Of a stretch of 36,157 nt of DNA, positions 31,119 through 36,157 are shown piece by piece. The translations under genes were made by a program, and so were the position numbers. Position 1 is the first letter of the stretch, and each line of letters begins with the position of its first letter. The notes beneath the pieces were generated by a model that was not told the origin of the DNA, did no database searches, and saw only the letters and a list, made by a program, of their open reading frames with translations. Source of the DNA: Palsa-739 sp035532535 (lineage in GTDB: Bacteria; Actinomycetota; Thermoleophilia; Gaiellales; Gaiellaceae); the NCBI GenBank assembly GCA_035532535.1, contig DATKQT010000011.1, positions 1-36,157 on the forward strand. Direction: 5' to 3'.

Positions 31119-32112
31119 GCACGAGCTCCTGTACGAGCGCGGTCAGGCGCGTGAGCACCTCGGGATCCGTCTGCGGGAGCACGCCGTGACCGAGGTTGAA
31201 GACGTGCGACCGGCCCTCGCCCTGCGCGAGCACGTCGAGCGCAGCGCGCTCGACGAGGTCCCACGGACCGAGGAGAACCGCAGGATCCAAGTTGCCCTGG
31301 ACGGCTCGGTCGTCCGGCACGACGCTGAGCGGCAGGCGCCAGTCGACGCCGACGACGTCGCCGCCCGCACGGACGAGCGCCTCGAGCAGCGGCTCCGTCG
31401 CGCCGGTCCCGAAGTGGATGGTCGGCGCGTCCACCGCAGCGAGGATGCGCGCGGAGTACGGCTCGACGTACTCCGCGTAATCGGCCGCGGACAGGGCGCC
31501 GACCCAGGAGTCGAAGAGCTGGATCACGTCTGCCCCTGCATCGACCTGCGCGGCGACATAGCGCGCGAACTGATCCGCTAGGCGCTCCATGAGCGCGTGC
31601 CAGACGGCCGGCTCGCGGTACATCAGCGCTTTCGTGCGCGCGAAGTCGCGGCTCGGCTTCCCCTCGATGAGGTAGCCGGCGACCGTGAAGGGGGCGCCGC
31701 AGAAGCCGATGACCGCGCGGTCCGGCTCGAGCTCGCGGCGCACGATGCGGAGCGCCTCGAGGACGTGGTCGTCGGGCGCCGTGACTGAGAGGCGCTCGAC
31801 GTCCGCCATGCGCTCGATCGGCCGGTCGACGACCGGGCCGACGCCTTCGACCAGCTCCACGCCGATCCCCATGCCGAGGATCGGGGTCACGATGTCCGCG
31901 AACAGGACGGCCGCATCGACGTGATGCCGCCGCACCGGCTGCAACGTCACCTGCGCGCACAGCTCCGGCGTCCCCGCAAGCTCGAAGAATGTGTAGCGCT
32001 CACGCAGCGCCCGGTACTCGGGCAGGGAGCGGCCCGCTTGACGCATGAACCACACCGGTGTGCGTTCGACCGGCTCGCGACGCGCGACCCGCACGAGGAG
32101 AGGCTCGGCCAT
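31111..32112 (-). CDS. hemE: Uroporphyrinogen decarboxylase
   Basis: 333 residues. Converts uroporphyrinogen III to coproporphyrinogen III. Family signatures PVWFMRQAGRSLPEYRALRE (with the essential Arg pair) and GFCGAPFTVAGYLIEGKPSR are intact, as are FADIVTPILGMGIGVELVEG (Asp), QLFDSWVGALS and the C-terminal FNLGHGVLPQTDPEVL. ATG start with TACTGT 6 bases upstream, leaderless. First gene of hemE-hemH-wzt-small gene. Confidence 0.97.
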   Translation of the reverse strand: MAEPLLVRVARREPVERTPVWFMRQAGRSLPEYRALRERYTFFELAGTPELCAQVTLQPVRRHHVDAAVLFADIVTPILGMGIGVELVEGVGPVVDRPIERMADVERLSVTAPDDHVLEALRIVRRELEPDRAVIGFCGAPFTVAGYLIEGKPSRDFARTKALMYREPAVWHALMERLADQFARYVAAQVDAGADVIQLFDSWVGALSAADYAEYVEPYSARILAAVDAPTIHFGTGATEPLLEALVRAGGDVVGVDWRLPLSVVPDDRAVQGNLDPAVLLGPWDLVERAALDVLAQGEGRSHVFNLGHGVLPQTDPEVLTRLTALVQELVRA

Positions 32113-32117
32113 GCATC

Positions 32118-32124
32118 TACAGTA
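32118..32124. promoter_or_regulatory. Overlapping symmetric -10 boxes for hemE and the 32130 gene
   Basis: TACAGTA reads TACAGT on the plus strand (6 bases before GTG 32130) and TACTGT on the minus strand (6 bases before ATG 32112). One 7-bp element may thus serve two leaderless genes only 17 bp apart. Confidence 0.6.
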
Positions 32125-32129
32125 GCCCG

Positions 32130-32840
32130 GTGCCTGGGTCTGGCCCGCTGGTCGTGCGGTGGCACGCGCTCGAGCTCGCGCCGGTCGAGGCGGGGGCGCG
32201 CCAGCTCGCAGCGGTCGAGGCCGAGAACGCCGGCACCGCACCCTGGCGTTCACGCGGCCCGCAGGACGGCCTCTTCCTCGCGTACCACTGGCTCGACGAG
32301 CGCGGCAACGCGATCGTGTGGGACGGCGAGCGCACGGCGCTCGAGACGACGGTGCTCCCCGGCGCGACGCTGCGCCAGGCGGTCGCGGTACGGGGCCCGA
32401 TCCCGCCCGGCCGCTACCGGCTTGCGATCGACCTCGTCGAGGAGACCCGGTTCTGGCTCGCCGAGCTCGGCAACGACCGCCTCGAGCGAGACATCGAGGT
32501 CGGCCCGCGCGACGCGGCCGGCGCGCGCGCGTTCCCGGCGGACGGGCTGCAGCCGCCGGCCGAGTGGCTCGAGCAGGCCCGCGTCCTGCACGAGGAGGGA
32601 TACGCCGCGGTCGGCGGTGCGATCGACACCGAGACGGGGTTCCTACGCCGCCGGCCGCCTGCGCTGGCGCCGTATGCGCCCGGCGGCGGCCGCCACCCGC
32701 GCTTCCCGCATCCGCTCGTCTGCCCGTCGCTCCTTCCGCCGCTCCAGCCGAACGACGAGGTGGCGGGCCTGCCCGCCTACCGGCCCGACGGCGACGAGCC
32801 GTGGATGTACGACGCCCGGCTCGTGCTCAGACTTCGATAG
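32130..32840 (+). CDS. Ig-like/Wzt-C-like domain protein of unknown function
   Basis: 236 residues. The first ~125 form a beta-sandwich pattern known from glycan-export ATPases and glycosyltransferases: VEAENAGTAPWRSRG, LFLAYHWLDERGNAIVWDGE, TVLPGATLRQAVAVRGPIPP, GRYRLAIDLVEETRFWLAEL. The second half (FPADGLQPPAEWLEQARVLH and a Pro/Arg-rich tail) is unassigned. No signal peptide. Likely linked to surface polysaccharide, given neighbours; not an enzyme by any motif seen. Ends 14 bp inside the convergent permease. Confidence 0.75.
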   Translation: MPGSGPLVVRWHALELAPVEAGARQLAAVEAENAGTAPWRSRGPQDGLFLAYHWLDERGNAIVWDGERTALETTVLPGATLRQAVAVRGPIPPGRYRLAIDLVEETRFWLAELGNDRLERDIEVGPRDAAGARAFPADGLQPPAEWLEQARVLHEEGYAAVGGAIDTETGFLRRRPPALAPYAPGGGRHPRFPHPLVCPSLLPPLQPNDEVAGLPAYRPDGDEPWMYDARLVLRLR

Positions 32841-33624
32841 CGATCTGGTCGTCCACACGCGTGAAGACGAACGCGCCGAGCGCAAGCGCGACGGCGCACG
32901 AAACGACGAGGTAGAGCGCATCGCCCCAGAACGGCATCGTCCCGGCAAAGAGCGGCGCACGCACCGCCTCGACCGCCGGTGAGAGCGGGTTCACCCAGTG
33001 GATCACCCAGATCACATGGGTGTGCTGCGCGAGGGTTCCCGACGTCAGGGGATAGATGATCGGCGTCAGGAAGAACCACGGCACGAGCAACGCCGCAACG
33101 ATGAACTCGACGTCGCGGAAAAGGACGTTCAGCGACGCGAGCGCGAGCGCGAGGCCAGCCACGAGCCCGAGAACGAGCAGCGCGAGCGGGATCGCGAGCA
33201 GCTCCGTCGCCCGCACACGCGGTAGCGCGATCCCGTTCAGAACTAGGAGCAGCACGAGCATCACTACGAAACTGACGAGATGCGCGCCGACCACCGACAG
33301 CGGCACAAGCTGGCGCGGGAAGCGAATCTTCCGGATGAGGTTCGCGTTGTCGAGCATCGAGCGCGTCGCGGACTGCAACGCAGCCGCGAAGAACGTCCAG
33401 ATAGCGAGCCCCGACAGCAGGAAGAGCGGGTAGTGCGACACGCTCGCGAACCGCGCTTTCAGGACGACGCTGAACACCAGGAGGTAGACGCCCATGAGCA
33501 TGATCGGGTTCGCGATCGTCCAGAGGACGCCGAGCGCGGACCCGCGGTACTTCGCCTGCAGGTCGCGGCGGAAGAGGTTGCCGAAGAGCTCGCGGTAGCG
33601 AACGACGTCCGCGTAGACGTTCAT
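32827..33624 (-). CDS. wzm: ABC-2 type permease for surface polysaccharide export (Wzm/TagG-like)
   Basis: 265 residues with six predicted membrane helices. N-terminal amphipathic region LFGNLFRRDLQAKYRGSALG followed by VLWTIANPIMLMGVYLLVFS, FFAAALQSATRSMLDNANLI, LIRKIRFPRQLVPLSVV, NVLFRDVEFIVAALLVPWFF, LTPIIYPLT and a final helix are diagnostic of the polysaccharide/teichoic acid ABC-2 exporter family. Expected to pair with the Wzt-like ATPase at 29074-30258. Start overlaps the methyltransferase upstream (ATGA). Confidence 0.93.
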   Translation of the reverse strand: MNVYADVVRYRELFGNLFRRDLQAKYRGSALGVLWTIANPIMLMGVYLLVFSVVLKARFASVSHYPLFLLSGLAIWTFFAAALQSATRSMLDNANLIRKIRFPRQLVPLSVVGAHLVSFVVMLVLLLVLNGIALPRVRATELLAIPLALLVLGLVAGLALALASLNVLFRDVEFIVAALLVPWFFLTPIIYPLTSGTLAQHTHVIWVIHWVNPLSPAVEAVRAPLFAGTMPFWGDALYLVVSCAVALALGAFVFTRVDDQIAIEV

Positions 33625-34547
33625 GCCGGCTTGCGTGCGTAGATGGTCACGCCGCAGTAGTGCACTGCGCTCAGGTGCGTGAGCGTCCCGAGCGAGAGAC
33701 CGATCTTCGGGATCTTCGACAGCAGACGGCCGTACGGAGACGGCGCCCAGCCGTCGGGCCGCTCGAGCCGGCGCACGCGCAGGCCGGCGCCGACGAACGC
33801 GGCGACGTAGGCCCAGACCGTGTGCACGTGCTCGTTGATCCCGACCTCCTTCTCGGACGCCTGATCGGGGTTCTCCGGACTTCGCCCGAGGCCGCGCGTT
33901 CCCTCGTTCAGCCCGGCGACGACGGCGCCGGGGCGTGCGACACGCGCCATCTCCCGCACCATCTGCCGGAGGTCGAGCGCGTGATGCAGCGTCGCCACGC
34001 AGTAGACGACGTCGAACGTCTCGTCCGCGAACGGCAAATGCTCGCCGTCCGCCTGCACGCGGCCGAACTCGCCGTAGAACGCGCCGCGGCCGAGACCGAT
34101 CTTCGGGTCGACGAGGATGTCGGTGGCGACGTACTCGCAGTCGCGCTCGAGCCAGAACCTCGACGCCCACGCCTTCGCCGCGCCGACCTCGAGCACGCGC
34201 AGCCCGCGCAGGTCTCCGATGTAGCGATCGAGGAGCACCTGGAACGAGTGGCCGTTCGCGAGCCAGACGAGATCGTCCCAGCCGAGCTCGCGATTGACGA
34301 ACGGGAGGACGGAGTCGACCTCGTCGTCGGGCTCGTACCAGCCCTCGGCCTTGGCCTTCTCCACCCAGCCGGCCATCTCCCCGAGCTTCTCCCGCGCGCC
34401 GGGCAGGTCCTCGTGGAGCATGAGCGGGATGCCGTTCTCGACGGCGAAGCGGCGTCCGCAGCCGCGGCACGTCAGCGAATGCTCCCCGCCCTCGAGCGAG
34501 GCGTGGCAGAGCGGGCAGCGCAGCAGCTCGAGGAGGGGCGTTTCCAT
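33621..34547 (-). CDS. Zinc-ribbon SAM methyltransferase
   Basis: 308 residues. N-terminal Trm112/zinc-ribbon-like segment (LLRCPLC ... LTCRGCGRRFAVENGIPLML, four Cys), then a class I methyltransferase: LRGLRVLEVGAAKAWASRFW (motif I), YVATDILVD, FADETFDVVYCVATLHHALD (motif IV), MARVARPGAVVAGLNEG. Coupled to the Wzm permease, so likely modifies a glycan or its lipid carrier, for instance the chain-end cap recognised before export. No leaderless box at the ATG; a TAGTTT lies 16 bases before it, giving at most a very short leader. Confidence 0.88.
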   Translation of the reverse strand: METPLLELLRCPLCHASLEGGEHSLTCRGCGRRFAVENGIPLMLHEDLPGAREKLGEMAGWVEKAKAEGWYEPDDEVDSVLPFVNRELGWDDLVWLANGHSFQVLLDRYIGDLRGLRVLEVGAAKAWASRFWLERDCEYVATDILVDPKIGLGRGAFYGEFGRVQADGEHLPFADETFDVVYCVATLHHALDLRQMVREMARVARPGAVVAGLNEGTRGLGRSPENPDQASEKEVGINEHVHTVWAYVAAFVGAGLRVRRLERPDGWAPSPYGRLLSKIPKIGLSLGTLTHLSAVHYCGVTIYARKPA

Positions 34548-34610
34548 GTCCTATCCGGCGGCCAAACTAGCGGACAGTTGCTCCCAAACACGCGCTTAAC
34601 AGCCCTTGAA

Positions 34611-34616
34611 TAGCCT
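34611..34616 (+). promoter_or_regulatory. -10 box (TAGCCT) of the WecA/CapD fusion gene
   Basis: TAGCCT ends 6 bases before the GTG at 34623; leaderless start predicted. Confidence 0.45.
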
Positions 34617-34622
34617 TTTCCC

Positions 34623-36157
34623 GTGACGGTCGCCGCCGCAGCACTCGCTGCGCTCCCGACGAGCGCGCTCGCGATCTGGGCGCTTCGCCGCACACCGGCG
34701 GCCCGACACGTCGTCGCCGCGCCGCGCGCCGACCGCTGGCACACGCAGTCGACGCCGTTGCTCGGCGGCAGCGGCATCTTCGCCGGCCTGCTCGTCGCGG
34801 CCGGCATCGGCATCGCCGCGGGGTTGATCCCCGCGAGCCGCGAGCTTGGAGGCATCCTCGGCGGCTGCGCCATCCTGTTCGTTGCCGGCCTCGTCGACGA
34901 CGTCTACCGACTCCCGCCGCTCGCGAAGCTCGCGGCACAAGGAGGAGCGGCAGCGCTCGTCATCACGTCCGGGGACCGCGTCCACATCATCTCGAACAAC
35001 GTTGCGGCGACGACGCTCGCGGTCGTGTGGCTGCTGGGAATGACGAACGCGTTCAACCTGCTCGACAACATGGACGGGCTCGCGGCATCGCTCGCGACGG
35101 TCGCATGCGCGTTCTTCGCCATCGACGCGTTCACGATCCACCCCGACCACATGATCGCGCTCCTCGCGCTCGCCGTCTGCTTCGCCTGTCTCGGCTTCCT
35201 GCCGTACAACCTCCGCCTGCGCCGTCCCGCCTCCGTATTCATGGGCGACAGCGGCAGCCAGGTGCTGGGTTTTGCGCTCGGCGCGCTCGGGCTCGCCTCC
35301 AGCTGGACGGTCGCCGGCTCGACGGTCGCGACGCTGCTCCTGCCGCTGCTCGTACTCGCCGTACCGATCCTCGACACGACGCTCGTGACCGTCGTGCGAC
35401 TCCTCGAAGGTCGTCCTGTAACGCAGGGCGGGCGCGACCACACCTCGCATCGGCTCGTCTACGAAGGCCTCTCCGACAAACGCGCGGTCGTTCTCCTCAC
35501 CGGCGTGTCCGCGGCGCTCGGGCTCACGAGCCTGGCGTACAAGGTGCTCGACGACACCCGGATCACGCTCCTCGGCGTGCTCATCACCTTCGCGTTCCTG
35601 CTCCAGTTCGGCAGCTACCTCGCGGATGTCAACCGAGCACCCGCCGCCGATCGCGCTCCGAGCTTCATCGGCTCGTTGCTCGTGCACCGACGGCGGCTCG
35701 TCGAGGTCGTCGTCGACTTCCTCCTCATCTCGGCGTCGTTCACGGCGGCCTTCATCATCCGGCTGCAGGGCACCGGCGTGGTGTGGCAGCGACACGTGTT
35801 CGACCTCTCGCTGCCGGCACTCCTCGTTGCCCGGTACATCTTCTTCATCATCTTCGGCCTCTACCGCGGCGTGTGGCGCTACGCAGGCGCCCGCGACGCG
35901 ACGGCCGTTCTCGCCGCCTGCGCCCTCTCCGAGACGGTCGCATTCCTGTTCACGTGGGCGACCGTCCCCTTCAACGGCTTCCCGCGCAGCGTGTACCTCA
36001 TCGACGTGCTCCTCTGCACCTTCCTCATCGGCCTCTCGCGCTTCTGGGAACGCGGCCTCGCGCGCGGGCTCGCGGCGCTCGTCGGCCGCGGAGACCAGCG
36101 GCGGGTGCTCATCGTCGGCGCCGGCCGCAGCGGGCGGAGCCTGTTGCGCGAACTGCG
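34623..36157 (+). CDS. Fusion of WecA-like GlcNAc-1-phosphate transferase and CapD/FlaA1-like protein (partial)
   Basis: Open from GTG 34623 to the window edge, 511 codons with no stop. Residues 1-~345 are a polyprenyl-phosphate sugar-1-phosphate transferase: AGLVDDVYRLPP (Asp92-93), TNAFNLLDNMDGLAASLATV (Asp148/151), SVFMGDSGSQVLGFALGALG (Asp209) and DHTSHRLVYEGLSDKRAVVL (His273), with about ten membrane helices. From ~residue 355 begins a second unit, HRRRLVEVVVDFLLISASFT and further helices with YRGVWRYAGARDA, followed at ~495 by a Rossmann start VLIVGAGRSGRSLLREL, as in CapD/FlaA1/PglF NDP-sugar dehydratases. The first half would start a lipid-linked glycan and the second alter an NDP-sugar. 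Catalytic dehydratase residues lie beyond the edge. Confidence 0.9.
   Translation, partial: MTVAAAALAALPTSALAIWALRRTPAARHVVAAPRADRWHTQSTPLLGGSGIFAGLLVAAGIGIAAGLIPASRELGGILGGCAILFVAGLVDDVYRLPPLAKLAAQGGAAALVITSGDRVHIISNNVAATTLAVVWLLGMTNAFNLLDNMDGLAASLATVACAFFAIDAFTIHPDHMIALLALAVCFACLGFLPYNLRLRRPASVFMGDSGSQVLGFALGALGLASSWTVAGSTVATLLLPLLVLAVPILDTTLVTVVRLLEGRPVTQGGRDHTSHRLVYEGLSDKRAVVLLTGVSAALGLTSLAYKVLDDTRITLLGVLITFAFLLQFGSYLADVNRAPAADRAPSFIGSLLVHRRRLVEVVVDFLLISASFTAAFIIRLQGTGVVWQRHVFDLSLPALLVARYIFFIIFGLYRGVWRYAGARDATAVLAACALSETVAFLFTWATVPFNGFPRSVYLIDVLLCTFLIGLSRFWERGLARGLAALVGRGDQRRVLIVGAGRSGRSLLREL

Noticed and set aside
1..36157. CRISPR arrays, tRNA/rRNA genes, insertion sequences, integrase or prophage genes
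   Set aside because: None seen: no regularly spaced repeats, no cloverleaf-like intergenic segment, and intergenic gaps are almost all under 150 bp.

Overview
This is a gene-dense, very GC-rich stretch of bacterial chromosome with about 36 genes on both strands and almost no non-coding space. The gene set points to a high-GC actinomycetote, most likely of the Thermoleophilia/Gaiellales kind. It includes a B12-dependent ribonucleotide reductase tail, cofactor F420 genes (cofC, cofD, npdG, cofE), a hemE-hemH pair, a DosS/DosR-like two-component pair and a GNAT plus acyl-CoA synthetase fusion. GTG starts are frequent, and many genes have an actinobacterial TAnnnT -10 box placed 6-8 bases before the start codon. 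The taxonomic call is inference; no rRNA or tRNA gene is present to confirm it.

Layout. 1-1022: 3' end of nrdJ with a strong terminator. 1077-1697 (-): padR-like regulator coupled to a small membrane protein that looks frameshifted. 1781-2305 (+): unknown protein. 2302-3682 (-): shortened VOC protein, SAM methyltransferase, secreted amidase. 3714-5847 (+): aldo/keto reductase and a six-Asp-box secreted protein. 5822-7177 (-): GlcD/D-LDH-like FAD oxidase. 7193-12424 (-): MacA-MacB-type operon (adaptor, ATPase, permease) followed by two DUF5666-like envelope proteins. 12561-13691 (+): sulfotransferase. 13556-14161 (-) clpP and 14182-14938 (+) SRPBCC/ArsR pair, divergent. 14907-15497 (-): pdxH. 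15560-18202 (+): GNAT/acyl-CoA synthetase. 18357-18668 (+): cupin. 18648-25053 (-): one run of six genes, namely small protein, sensor kinase, response regulator, PH-like protein, phosphoketolase and acetate kinase. 25063-27924 (-): cofC-cofD-npdG-cofE. 27951-28802 (+): 2-hydroxyacid dehydrogenase. 28799-32112 (-): hemE-hemH-wzt-like ATPase-small protein. 32130-32840 (+): putative Ig-like protein. 32827-34547 (-): zinc-ribbon methyltransferase and Wzm/TagG-like permease. 34623 to the edge (+): a fusion of a WecA-like phosphoglycosyltransferase and a CapD/FlaA1-like protein, unstopped at the window end.

How it works together. The 3' half of the window combines central acetate/energy metabolism (phosphoketolase gives acetyl-phosphate, acetate kinase gives ATP) under a probable gas- or redox-sensing two-component system, F420 cofactor assembly and recycling, coproporphyrin/heme synthesis, and the beginning of a surface-polysaccharide locus whose ABC exporter is split around the heme genes. 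The most striking features are architectural. Fourteen transcription-unit heads carry TAnnnT directly in front of the start codon, predicting leaderless mRNAs. Four divergent gene pairs are separated by only 17-31 bp with overlapping or mirror-image -10 boxes. Two translationally coupled genes appear to start with CTG inside a CTGA overlap. No CRISPR array, insertion sequence, prophage or tRNA was seen.
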